Assembly: GCA_002454505.1 (NCBI GenBank)
Contig: DKJA01000112.1
Coordinates: 438-21,858 of the forward strand
Direction of reading: 5' to 3'
Source: Oxalobacteraceae bacterium UBA6704
GTDB taxonomy: Bacteria; Pseudomonadota; Gammaproteobacteria; Burkholderiales; Burkholderiaceae_D
Length of the DNA: 21,421 nucleotides
Position numbers and translations under genes: made by a program. Numbering within the stretch: position 1 is the stretch's first letter; each line of letters opens with the position of its first letter. The notes beneath the pieces were generated by a model. It did not search any database, was not told the DNA's origin, and worked only from the letters and a program-made list of their open reading frames with translations. Shown one piece after another: positions 15,061-21,421 of the stretch.

Positions 15061-15089
15061 ATGTTTGCAGGTTGGCGCCGCGCTGTCAA
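15061..15089 (-). promoter_or_regulatory. trpS: Candidate trpS promoter
   Basis: Consensus -35 TTGACA (15089-15084) and a weak -10 AAACAT (15066-15061) are separated by 17 bp on the minus strand. The predicted transcription start, about seven bases past the -10, falls on the A of the leader-peptide ATG. The -35 lies in the loop of a perfect 7-bp inverted repeat, GCCGCGC/GCGCGGC (15077-15097). Confidence 0.55.
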
Positions 15090-15097
15090 GGCGCGGC
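15077..15097 (-). other. Inverted repeat after the YXWGXW gene, around the trpS -35
   Basis: GCCGCGC and GCGCGGC flank a seven-base loop, 19 bases after the stop of the upstream minus-strand gene. It could end that transcript or block read-through into trpS, but it lacks a T tract. Because the loop contains TTGACA, it could also be a protein-binding dyad. Confidence 0.4.
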
Positions 15098-15115
15098 CTT
15101 GCTGGCTAAAACCGG

Positions 15116-15484
15116 TCAGTGACGACGCGGGTCGTTCGGCCGGTCGTCGTGGCGGTTCGGCACGCCGTCGCCATCGCGGTCGCCGCGGCGCCATTCACCG
15201 CGGTTGAATTCCCAGCGGCCGCCCCGGTCCACCCAGCGTGGCTCCGAATAGTAATAGCCGGCGCGCACGCGTTCGTAATGACCCTTCTGCCAGACGTAGC
15301 GGCGGCCGTTCCAGTTCCAGTAGCCCGGCGCCCAGACATAACCTTTACGGGCATGCGGGACGGACTCGTGGCGCGGTGCCGGCGGCGCGGTGCGTACGAC
15401 GATCACATCCGCGCTGGCCGTCATTGGAACGGCGATCGACCCCATCGAACCCGCGATCAGCGCGGCAATCAGCAGTTTTTTCAT
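15116..15484 (-). CDS. YXWGXW-repeat secreted protein
   Basis: A 122-residue exported protein. Residues 1-26 form a signal peptide (MKKLLIAALIAG, cleavage near ASADV). The mature part carries the aromatic W-P-G-Y-W-x-W-x-G-x-x-Y-V-W pattern of the YXWGXW family (VWAPGYWNWNGRRYVW, about 50-65), followed by a second Tyr/Trp-rich stretch. The C-terminus is highly charged, with DRDGDGVPNRHDD resembling a thrombospondin type-3 calcium-binding loop. The family is common in betaproteobacterial envelopes and its function is not established. ATG at 15484 has GGAG upstream; a longer in-frame extension to 15553 lacks one and would bury the signal peptide. It is divergent from the ester hydrolase gene. 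Confidence 0.88.
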   Translation of the reverse strand: MKKLLIAALIAGSMGSIAVPMTASADVIVVRTAPPAPRHESVPHARKGYVWAPGYWNWNGRRYVWQKGHYERVRAGYYYSEPRWVDRGGRWEFNRGEWRRGDRDGDGVPNRHDDRPNDPRRH

Positions 15485-15562
15485 GATGTACTCCTTTTTT
15501 GACTGGTGTGAAGCCATTATGGCCCGGCAGTTGTAACGGGAATGTGCTCGCACTAACTTGGC

Positions 15563-15591
15563 TTGTAAGCAATTGTTTCGCGCGGTACCAT
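15563..15591 (+). promoter_or_regulatory. Candidate promoter of the ester hydrolase gene
   Basis: TTGTAA (15563-15568) and TACCAT (15586-15591), each four of six to consensus, are spaced exactly 17 bp apart. The likely start near 15598 leaves a 20-base leader containing GGAG before ATG at 15618. Confidence 0.4.
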
Positions 15592-15617
15592 GGCGGATCG
15601 TTCAGCCTGGAGTCCTT

Positions 15618-17525
15618 ATGCGTGTTGCCGTTGTCAGTGCCCTGGTTTCTTCCCTCGTTATCTCCGGCGCGTATGCGCAAACGGCGCCGATGGCGCCCGA
15701 TATCGCCGGCAAGTTCGAAGCGCCCGTCGAGTCGGCCGATTATGTGAAAAAAGTGGTGATGGTGCCGATGCGCGACGGCGTCAAGCTGTACACCGTCATC
15801 GTCATTCCGAAAGGCGCGAAGGGCGCGCCGATGCTGCTGACCCGCACGCCGTACAACGCGGCCGGCCGCGCCAAGCGCAGCACGAGCCCCAGCATGGCGG
15901 CCACGCTGCCGCAGGGCGACGAGAACTTCGTCGAGGAAGGCTATATCCGCGTGTTCCAGGACGTGCGGGGCAAGTACGGTTCGGAAGGCGATTACGTAAT
16001 GACGCGGCCGCTGCGCGGCCCGCTGAACAACACGAAGACGGACCAGGCCACCGATGCATGGGACACGATCGACTGGCTGGTCAAGCACGTCAAGGAATCG
16101 AACGGCAAGGTCGGCATGCTGGGCTCTTCGTACGAAGGCTTCACCGTGCTGATGGCATTGGCCGATCCGCACCCGGCGCTGAAGGCCGCCGTGCCGATGA
16201 GCCCCATGGTGGACGGCTGGCGCGGCGACGACTGGTTCCACAACGGCGCGTTCCGCGTCAACACGCTGGCCTATATCGCCGGCCAGACGACGGTGCGCGG
16301 CCGCGGCGAGCCGCTGGCCACCGGCGTCTACGACGATTACGAGGGCGTGCTGCGTGCCGGTTCGGCAGCCGGCTACGCGAAGCAGTTCGGTATCGACAAA
16401 CTCACGTACACGAAGAAGCTGTTCGAACATCCGGCCTACGACAGCTACTGGCAGCACCAGGCGCTCGACAAGATCCTCGGCGCCCGCAAGCTGAAGGTGC
16501 CGACGATGATGGTGGTGGGCCAGTGGGACCAGGAAGACATCTACGGCGCCTATGCCGTGTATTCGGCGCTGGAACCGCAGGACAAGGACAACAACCTGAA
16601 CTACCTGGTGGTGGGCCCGTGGCGCCACAGCGGTGTCAATTACGACGGCTCATCGCTGGGCGCGCTGAAATTCACCGGCGATACGGCGCTGGAATTCCGC
16701 CGCGACACGATGACGCCGTTCTTCAACCAGTACCTGAAGGATGGCGCGCCGAAGGCGGACACGCCGCCCGTGCTGTTCTACCAGACGGGCACGAACCGCT
16801 GGCAGCGGCTGCAGCAATGGCCGCTGGCGTGCGCGAACGGCTGCCCGTCGGCGTCGAAACCCGTGTTCCTGCAGGATGGCTTCAAGCTGTCCTTCACGGC
16901 GCCGGCTGCCGGTGCGGCCTTCGACGAATACGTGGCGGATCCGGCGAAACCGGTGCCGTTCGTGCCGCGTCCCGTGCGGATGGGCGACGGCGACGTGTGG
17001 AAGCCATGGCTGGTGCGCGACCAGCGTTTCATCGCCGACCGCCCGGACGTACTGAGTTATGTATCGGAGCCTTTGAAGGCGCCGCTGCAGCTTTCCGGCG
17101 CGCCGATCGTCAACCTGTTCGCATCGACCAGCGGCACGGACGCCGACTGGGTCGTCAAGGTGATCGACGTGTATCCGGACGAAGTGCCGTCGCAGCCGGA
17201 GCTGGGCGGCATGCAGCTGCCGCTGGCGATGGACATCCTGCGTGGCCGCTATCGCAACAGCCTGGAGAAGCCGGAAGCGGTCGTCGCCGGTAAAACGGAA
17301 CGCTACCGCTACGCGCTGCCGAACGTGAACCACGTGATCCTGCCGGGCCACCGGCTGATGGTGCAGATCCAGTCCAGCTGGTTCCCGCTGTACGACCGCA
17401 ATCCGCAAAGCTACGTGCCGAACATCTTCCACGCGCAGCCCGCCGATTACATCAAGGCCACGCAGCGGGTGTATCACTCGGCGGAGTTCAGCAGTTCGAT
17501 CGAGTTGCCGGTGGTGGAGAAATAG
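15618..17525 (+). CDS. Alpha-amino-acid ester hydrolase-like CocE/NonD hydrolase
   Basis: A 635-residue secreted serine hydrolase with a signal peptide ending GAYAQ (1-21). The N-terminal alpha/beta-hydrolase domain has the nucleophile Ser171 in GSSYEG. The acid is Asp304 in GQWDQED and the base is His337 in GPWRHSG. All three are offset by three residues from the Ser-Asp-His triad I recall for the Xanthomonas alpha-amino-acid ester hydrolase. The acidic cluster that binds the substrate ammonium also appears present (Asp205, Glu306, Asp307). A C-terminal jelly-roll X-Pro dipeptidyl-peptidase-like domain (about 400-630) follows. Such enzymes hydrolyse or transfer alpha-amino acyl groups, including those of ampicillin-type beta-lactams; the natural role is uncertain. 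ATG at 15618 has GGAG six bases upstream. A composite repeat array follows the stop. Confidence 0.9.
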   Translation: MRVAVVSALVSSLVISGAYAQTAPMAPDIAGKFEAPVESADYVKKVVMVPMRDGVKLYTVIVIPKGAKGAPMLLTRTPYNAAGRAKRSTSPSMAATLPQGDENFVEEGYIRVFQDVRGKYGSEGDYVMTRPLRGPLNNTKTDQATDAWDTIDWLVKHVKESNGKVGMLGSSYEGFTVLMALADPHPALKAAVPMSPMVDGWRGDDWFHNGAFRVNTLAYIAGQTTVRGRGEPLATGVYDDYEGVLRAGSAAGYAKQFGIDKLTYTKKLFEHPAYDSYWQHQALDKILGARKLKVPTMMVVGQWDQEDIYGAYAVYSALEPQDKDNNLNYLVVGPWRHSGVNYDGSSLGALKFTGDTALEFRRDTMTPFFNQYLKDGAPKADTPPVLFYQTGTNRWQRLQQWPLACANGCPSASKPVFLQDGFKLSFTAPAAGAAFDEYVADPAKPVPFVPRPVRMGDGDVWKPWLVRDQRFIADRPDVLSYVSEPLKAPLQLSGAPIVNLFASTSGTDADWVVKVIDVYPDEVPSQPELGGMQLPLAMDILRGRYRNSLEKPEAVVAGKTERYRYALPNVNHVILPGHRLMVQIQSSWFPLYDRNPQSYVPNIFHAQPADYIKATQRVYHSAEFSSSIELPVVEK

Positions 17526-17536
17526 GGGGCGGGCGG

Positions 17537-17644
17537 GGGGACCGTCCCCAACGGGGACTGTCCCCGGGGCTGGTTTTGAAGTCGGCCGCACATCGATAAA
17601 TTCAACTGCAACCCCGGGGACAGTCCCTTGCAGGGACAGTCCCC
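17537..17644. repeat. Composite palindromic repeat array D (2+2 inverted units)
   Basis: Units GGGGACCGTCCCC (17537) and GGGGACTGTCCCC (17553) face GGGGACAGTCCCT (17616) and AGGGACAGTCCCC (17632) across a roughly 50-bp core. The architecture matches array C in reverse: 17606-17644 equals the reverse complement of 13486-13524 over 39 bases, while the cores differ. It fills the convergent gap between the ester hydrolase and the AraC regulator, ending three bases from the latter's stop. Confidence 0.9.
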
Positions 17645-17647
17645 AGC

Positions 17648-18604
17648 CTACTGCGCGCTGACGAAAGCGGCGGGGCCGCTGCCGGGCGCCTGCGCCAGCA
17701 CGCTGCGCATCTCGCGCGCTTCCTCCACGGGCGTGCGGCCGAAGAAGCGCTTGAACTCGCGGGAGAATTGCGACGTGCTCTCGTAGCCCACGCGGCCGCA
17801 GGCGGTGGCGGCCGTCAGGCCGTCCTGCACCATCAGCAGCCGCGCCTTGTGCAAACGGGTCGTCTTCAGGTACTGGATCGGCGACGTTGTCGTCACGGCC
17901 TTGAAGCTGGCGTGGAAGGCCGTCACGCTCATGCCTGCCTCGTCGGCCAGCATGCCCACGTCGATCGGGCGGTGGTAGTCCGTGTGGATGCGGCGCAGCG
18001 CCTTGCCGATCTTGCCGAACTGGCTCTGGTGCGCCAGCCCGGCGCGCAGCGCGCCGCCCTGTTCGCCCGTCAGCACGCGGAACAGCAGCTCGCGCATGAT
18101 GCCCGGCCCCAGCAGCCGCGTCTCCAGCGGCGACGTCAGCGCTTCCAATAAACGCAGCACGGTTTCGCCCAGGCCATCGTCCAGCGGCGACGACATGATG
18201 CCGCGCGGCGCGACGGGTGGCGCCTTGCCGGCCTGCGCTTCGTCGACGGCCAGCGCCAGTTCGGCGGCCAGCTGCAGGTCGACGGGGATCGAGATCGCCA
18301 GCATCGGTTCGGCCGCACTGGCGCGCACCGTCTCGCCCTCCATCGGCAGCGGCACGGACAGCACGAGGAACTGCTGCGCGTGGTAATCGAAGGCCTCGTC
18401 GCCCAGCCAGCCCCGCTTGTGGCCCTGCGCGACGATGACGATGCACGGTTCGTACAGCACCGGCGTGCGCGACCGCGTGCAGTTCGTGCGCATGAACTTG
18501 ATGCCGCCCAGCGTGCTGACGGTATAGCCTTCCTGCGGCGCCAGTGTGCCCAGCAGCTGCACCATGCGGGCTTGTCTCTGGGCCGTTCTCGGACACTGTT
18601 CCAT
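17648..18604 (-). CDS. AraC-family transcriptional regulator
   Basis: A 318-residue regulator. The N-terminal AraC-type ligand domain (about 30-185) has FDYHAQQFLVLSVPLPMEGE, typical of the AraC_N group. The C-terminal pair of helix-turn-helix motifs (about 205-300) includes the conserved VGYESTSQFSREFKRFFGRTPVEEARE ending, split across the second motif. GAGGGA precedes ATG at 18604. In many proteobacteria close homologues sit divergently from an SDR oxidoreductase, as here, so this SDR is the obvious target; that is inference. The inducer is unknown. Confidence 0.92.
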   Translation of the reverse strand: MEQCPRTAQRQARMVQLLGTLAPQEGYTVSTLGGIKFMRTNCTRSRTPVLYEPCIVIVAQGHKRGWLGDEAFDYHAQQFLVLSVPLPMEGETVRASAAEPMLAISIPVDLQLAAELALAVDEAQAGKAPPVAPRGIMSSPLDDGLGETVLRLLEALTSPLETRLLGPGIMRELLFRVLTGEQGGALRAGLAHQSQFGKIGKALRRIHTDYHRPIDVGMLADEAGMSVTAFHASFKAVTTTSPIQYLKTTRLHKARLLMVQDGLTAATACGRVGYESTSQFSREFKRFFGRTPVEEAREMRSVLAQAPGSGPAAFVSAQ

Positions 18605-18765
18605 ATATTCCCTCGGTTGATTCAGGCATGAATTATCCGCCCATTTGCCCCGATCTGCTCATCGGCGGGACGATTAGGCAATGGATCGACATGATTGCAC
18701 AACCGCGCACGCGACCGCGCCCCTACACTGCATCCCATCGTTTCATCACTACCCGGGAGCCAGCC
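18605..18765. promoter_or_regulatory. Divergent araC/SDR intergenic control region
   Basis: The 161-bp gap must hold both promoters. Towards the SDR there is a -10-like TACACT at 18724-18729 without a recognisable -35 at the right distance, which fits an activator-dependent promoter. I see no perfect direct repeat that would define the AraC site. Confidence 0.4.
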
Positions 18766-19506
18766 ATGAACCAAGCAGACCAACAGAAAATCGTCCTGAT
18801 CACGGGTGCCAGCAGCGGCATCGGCGAAGCCACGGCGCGGCTGCTGGCGGCCGAAGGGCATCATGTGGTGCTGGGCGCGCGGCGCACGCAGCGGCTCGAA
18901 CTGCTGGTGGCCGACATCCGCAACGCCGGCGGCAGCGCCGAGTACCGCACGCTGGACGTGACCGATGCGGACGACGTGCAGACTTTCGTGCTCGCCGCGC
19001 ACAAGAAGCACGGCCGCGTCGACGTGATGATCAATAACGCCGGCGTGATGCCGCTGTCCCGCCTCGATGCGCTGAAGCTGAAGGAGTGGGACCGGATGAT
19101 CGACGTGAACATCCGCGGCGTCTTGTATGGCATCGCGGCCGTGCTGCCGCTGATGCAGATGGCGCATGCGGGGCAGATCATCAACCTGGCGTCGATCGGC
19201 GGCCACACGGTCAGCCCGACGGCGGCCGTCTACTGCGCCACCAAGTTCGCGGTGCGGGCCATTTCGGAAGGGCTGCGGCAGGAGGTGGGCGGCGACATCC
19301 GCGTGTCCGTCATCTCGCCGGGCGTGACGACGTCCGAACTGGCCGACTCGATCTCGGACGACGAAAGCCGGGCGCTGATGCAGGAGTTCCGCAAGGTCGC
19401 CATCGGCGCCGATGCGGTGGCGCGCGCCGTCAGCTATGCGATGGCGCAGCCGGCGGACGTCGATGTCAGCGAGATCATCGTGCGGCCGACGGCGAGCCCG
19501 TACTGA
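18766..19506 (+). CDS. SDR-family NAD(P)-dependent oxidoreductase
   Basis: A 246-residue classical short-chain dehydrogenase. The cofactor motif TGASSGIG is at 13-20, NNAG at 90-93, catalytic Ser143, and YCATK with Tyr156 and Lys160. Arg39-Arg40 after the second strand (GARR) suggest NADP(H) preference. The PGVTTSEL segment after the active site is normal for the family. The substrate is unknown; members reduce aldehydes, ketones or quinones. GGGAG lies about eight bases before ATG at 18766. It is divergent from the AraC regulator, which probably controls it, and convergent with the MFS gene at a ten-base gap. Confidence 0.93.
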   Translation: MNQADQQKIVLITGASSGIGEATARLLAAEGHHVVLGARRTQRLELLVADIRNAGGSAEYRTLDVTDADDVQTFVLAAHKKHGRVDVMINNAGVMPLSRLDALKLKEWDRMIDVNIRGVLYGIAAVLPLMQMAHAGQIINLASIGGHTVSPTAAVYCATKFAVRAISEGLRQEVGGDIRVSVISPGVTTSELADSISDDESRALMQEFRKVAIGADAVARAVSYAMAQPADVDVSEIIVRPTASPY

Positions 19507-19516
19507 CAACGCTTGC

Positions 19517-20746
19517 TCACTCGGGCACCTCGTGTGCCCGGAAATAATGCCGGGCCAGCACGATCGCCACCACCTGCATCGCCGAGCTGACGAAGAAGGT
19601 CACGCCGATGCGCCAGTCCGACGGCGGCAGGTGGCTTACTTCACCGAGCAGGAAGCCGCCCAGCAGCGGCATCACGACGACGCCGGCACTGCTGATCGAA
19701 TGCAGCGATCCCAATAGTTCGCCCTGTTCCTCGGCCGGCGTCAGCTTCGAGATCAGGGCCTGCAGCGCCGGACCGGCGGCAAACGCCAGCAGGTTACACA
19801 GGATCAGCACGTACATCATCCAGCCCTGCGTGGCCAGGCCATACAGCAGGAAGGTGAGGGCGCCGGAGCACATGCCCAGCATCGCCAGCCGCACTTCACC
19901 GAAGCGGCGGATCCAGATGCCCAGCAGGCCCGCCTGCACAACGACGGCGGCCACGCCGACGCAGAACAGCGCGAGGCCGTTCTGCGCCGGCGTCCAGCCG
20001 AAGCGGAAGTGCGTGTACAGCACCCACGTCGTCTGCAGCATCACCTGGGCCAGCGTCATCAGCGCGAACACGATGACGAGGCCGCGCACGTCGGTACGGC
20101 CGGCCAGCTTGACGAGGCCGGCCAGCGGATTGACCTTCTGCAGCCGGAAGCTGCCGCGCCGGTGCGCCGGCAGCGATTCGGGCAGCACGAAGAAGCCGTA
20201 CAGCAGGTTGGCCAGCGACAGGCCGGCCGCCACGTAGAACGGCAGGTGCAGGTCGACGCCGCCCAGCAGCCCGCCCAGCATCGGGCCGGCGATGAAGCCC
20301 ATGCCGAACGCGGCGCCGATCTTGCCGAAGCTCTTGGCCCGATTCTCCGGCGTGGACACGTCGGATGCATAGGCCGACGCGACCGACATGCTGGCCGACG
20401 ACATGCCGCCGATGACGCGGCCCAGGAACAGCCAGGCCAGGCTGGGCGCCCACGCCGTCAGCAGGAAGTTCAGCCCCATGCCGAACATCGAATACAGCAG
20501 CACGGGGCGGCGGCCGACCCGGTCGCTGATCGCGCCCAGCATCGGCATGAAGATGAACTGCAGCAGGCCGAACGTGGCGCCGAGGATGCCGTACCACAGG
20601 GCCTGCTGCTCGCGCCCGCCGACGAACTCGCCGACGAGAATGGGCAGCACGGGCACGATCAGACCGACGCCCAGCATGTCGATGAACACGCAGACCAATA
20701 CAAAATTGAGGTTGCCAGGTGAAGCCGGCGCAGTCTCGTCGCGCAT
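19517..20746 (-). CDS. TCR/Tet-like MFS exporter
   Basis: A 409-residue, twelve-helix major facilitator. The loop 2-3 motif A is clear (GAISDRVGRRPVL, near 72-84). The antiporter-type helix 5 region reads GMGFIAGPMLGGLLGG, and the stretch SVASAYASDVSTPENRAKSFG resembles tetracycline/H+ antiporters of the TetA family. Helices are paired around a central basic loop near 196-206. Similarity to TetA does not prove tetracycline efflux, and many such chromosomal proteins export other compounds. The ATG is ten bases after the stop of the upstream gene, so the two are probably co-transcribed. Only a weak GGGG-type ribosome site is present. Confidence 0.9.
   Translation of the reverse strand: MRDETAPASPGNLNFVLVCVFIDMLGVGLIVPVLPILVGEFVGGREQQALWYGILGATFGLLQFIFMPMLGAISDRVGRRPVLLYSMFGMGLNFLLTAWAPSLAWLFLGRVIGGMSSASMSVASAYASDVSTPENRAKSFGKIGAAFGMGFIAGPMLGGLLGGVDLHLPFYVAAGLSLANLLYGFFVLPESLPAHRRGSFRLQKVNPLAGLVKLAGRTDVRGLVIVFALMTLAQVMLQTTWVLYTHFRFGWTPAQNGLALFCVGVAAVVVQAGLLGIWIRRFGEVRLAMLGMCSGALTFLLYGLATQGWMMYVLILCNLLAFAAGPALQALISKLTPAEEQGELLGSLHSISSAGVVVMPLLGGFLLGEVSHLPPSDWRIGVTFFVSSAMQVVAIVLARHYFRAHEVPE
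19522..19540. other. Hairpin at the convergent SDR/MFS junction
   Basis: CGGGCAC and GTGCCCG pair perfectly around a five-base loop, 16 bases after the SDR stop. It lies inside the last codons of the MFS gene. No T tract follows, so terminator activity for the SDR transcript is only possible, not shown. Confidence 0.35.
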
Positions 20747-20756
20747 TGTGCCGCCC

Positions 20757-21421
20757 CTATTGATTGCGCTCTTTGGCGGCAGCGGCAGCCACCTCGGTCT
20801 CGTTCAGCACGAACACGAGCCGGCCATGCATCGCCTTGCTGATGCGGTTCATCGCCGGCCGCAGCGCCTGGTACTCCTGCGGCGTGCACCAGCCGCGAGG
20901 ATTGCTGGCGCGGACGCGCCGCTGCAGGTGGTAGCGGTTGCCGTCGCGCGTGTAGTGCGCTTCGTAGGTCAGGCCGTCCTGGCGGATATCGAGGTTCTTC
21001 GGCACGTACAGCACCTGCATCGCATGCGGCAGATCGATCGTCATGCTGTCTTCAACGGCGAACGGTTCGCAGCGCGTGTCGTGCAGCCGCTGCGCTTCGG
21101 TGAAGCGTCCCGCCACGGCGGCCATCGGCACAGGGCCGTTCATGCCGGGCAGGAAGGACAGCACGCCCGCTTCCGGCTGGCTCACATAATTGCGGATGCG
21201 TTCCGTGAAACGCACCGCCAGCACGTTCTTTTCCGCCGACTGCAGCAGTTCGAGCTTGCCGTCGCCCTCGTAGCCGTTCGATGCCATCGTGCGGCGCACC
21301 CAGTCCGCTTCGCCGCCGGGGCCGACACTTTGCAGGAACTGCTGCACGGCGACGGCGCTCTGGCCGTGGCCGCGGATGTCAGTGGTGCGCACGGCCGACC
21401 CGTCCAGCGCCACCTTCAGCG
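20757..21421 (-). CDS. C-terminal part of a probable DUF3857/transglutaminase-like protein (5' truncated)
   Basis: The reading frame stays open to the window edge, so only about the last 221 residues are seen and the true start lies outside; the GTG at 21413 is internal. The visible part has no transmembrane segment. It begins with a beta-rich stretch (VALDGSAVRTTDIRGHGQSA) and ends with alternating strands and basic/aromatic segments (RYHLQRRVRASN). This resembles the C-terminal domain of periplasmic DUF3857-transglutaminase proteins, but the catalytic core that would confirm it is missing here. Ten bases separate its stop from the MFS start, suggesting an operon. Confidence 0.6.
   Translation of the reverse strand, partial: LKVALDGSAVRTTDIRGHGQSAVAVQQFLQSVGPGGEADWVRRTMASNGYEGDGKLELLQSAEKNVLAVRFTERIRNYVSQPEAGVLSFLPGMNGPVPMAAVAGRFTEAQRLHDTRCEPFAVEDSMTIDLPHAMQVLYVPKNLDIRQDGLTYEAHYTRDGNRYHLQRRVRASNPRGWCTPQEYQALRPAMNRISKAMHGRLVFVLNETEVAAAAAKERNQ

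Noticed and set aside
15077..15097. Intrinsic terminator for the YXWGXW gene
   Set aside because: The stem is perfect but no T tract follows on the minus strand, so it is listed only as an inverted repeat.
16650..18629. 659-codon minus-strand frame spanning the ester hydrolase end, the repeat and the AraC gene
   Set aside because: It is out of frame with the AraC regulator, antisense to the hydrolase, and only stays open because of base composition. Its internal GTVP stretch is the repeat read in one frame.
4200..20746. Antibiotic-resistance island (BlaI/BlaR-like, erythromycin-esterase-like, beta-lactam acylase-like, Tet-like MFS)
   Set aside because: The genes are scattered among housekeeping genes such as psd and trpS, on both strands, with uniform composition and no integrase, transposase or attachment site. 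Each family has many non-resistance members.

Overview
The window is GC-rich DNA with dense coding on both strands. It looks like a chromosomal segment of a betaproteobacterium of the Oxalobacteraceae, Massilia or a near relative. This rests on the short H-NS-family protein with a TWTGRGRAPKW DNA-binding motif, the codon use, the gene families present, and intergenic GGGAC(T/A/C)GTCCC repeats. The family assignment is inference, because no 16S rRNA or other decisive marker is present. I see no tRNA, rRNA, CRISPR array, insertion sequence or prophage gene.

Layout. 1-4187: psd (minus) diverges from a TonB-dependent receptor (plus), with a 21-bp interrupted palindrome between them. The receptor is coupled by TGATG to a LysR-type regulator. 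4200-6983 (minus): a three-gene operon of secreted alpha/beta hydrolase, BlaI-type repressor and BlaR1-type M56 protease carrying HEAT repeats in place of a penicillin-binding sensor. Two tandem TACA-N2-TGTA-type operators lie in front of it. 7388-10342: an H-NS-family gene with a 326-bp AT-rich upstream region, a VOC protein, a secreted amidohydrolase and a LON-domain protein. 10472-13485: a PaiB-like FMN protein, a DMT transporter and an erythromycin-esterase-family enzyme. 13540-15089 (minus): trpS followed by a DUF1294 membrane protein. 15116-17525: a small secreted YXWGXW protein diverging from an alpha-amino-acid ester hydrolase-like enzyme. 17648-21421: an AraC regulator divergent from an SDR oxidoreductase, then a Tet-like MFS exporter downstream of the 3' part of a probable DUF3857/transglutaminase protein.

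The strongest unannotated signal is in front of trpS. The leader encodes a 17-residue peptide with two adjacent Trp codons. These are followed by mutually exclusive hairpins and an intrinsic terminator, which is a complete ribosome-mediated tryptophan attenuator, here on a tRNA synthetase gene rather than a biosynthetic operon. The TrpS product itself contains no tryptophan. The second signal is a dispersed palindromic repeat family at gene 3' ends: two large copies (13486-13588 and 17537-17644) share an identical 39-bp segment in opposite orientation, and the first has supplied the C-terminus of the DUF1294 protein. The third is the BlaI/M56-HEAT/hydrolase operon, a plausible proteolytic sensing circuit with an unknown signal.
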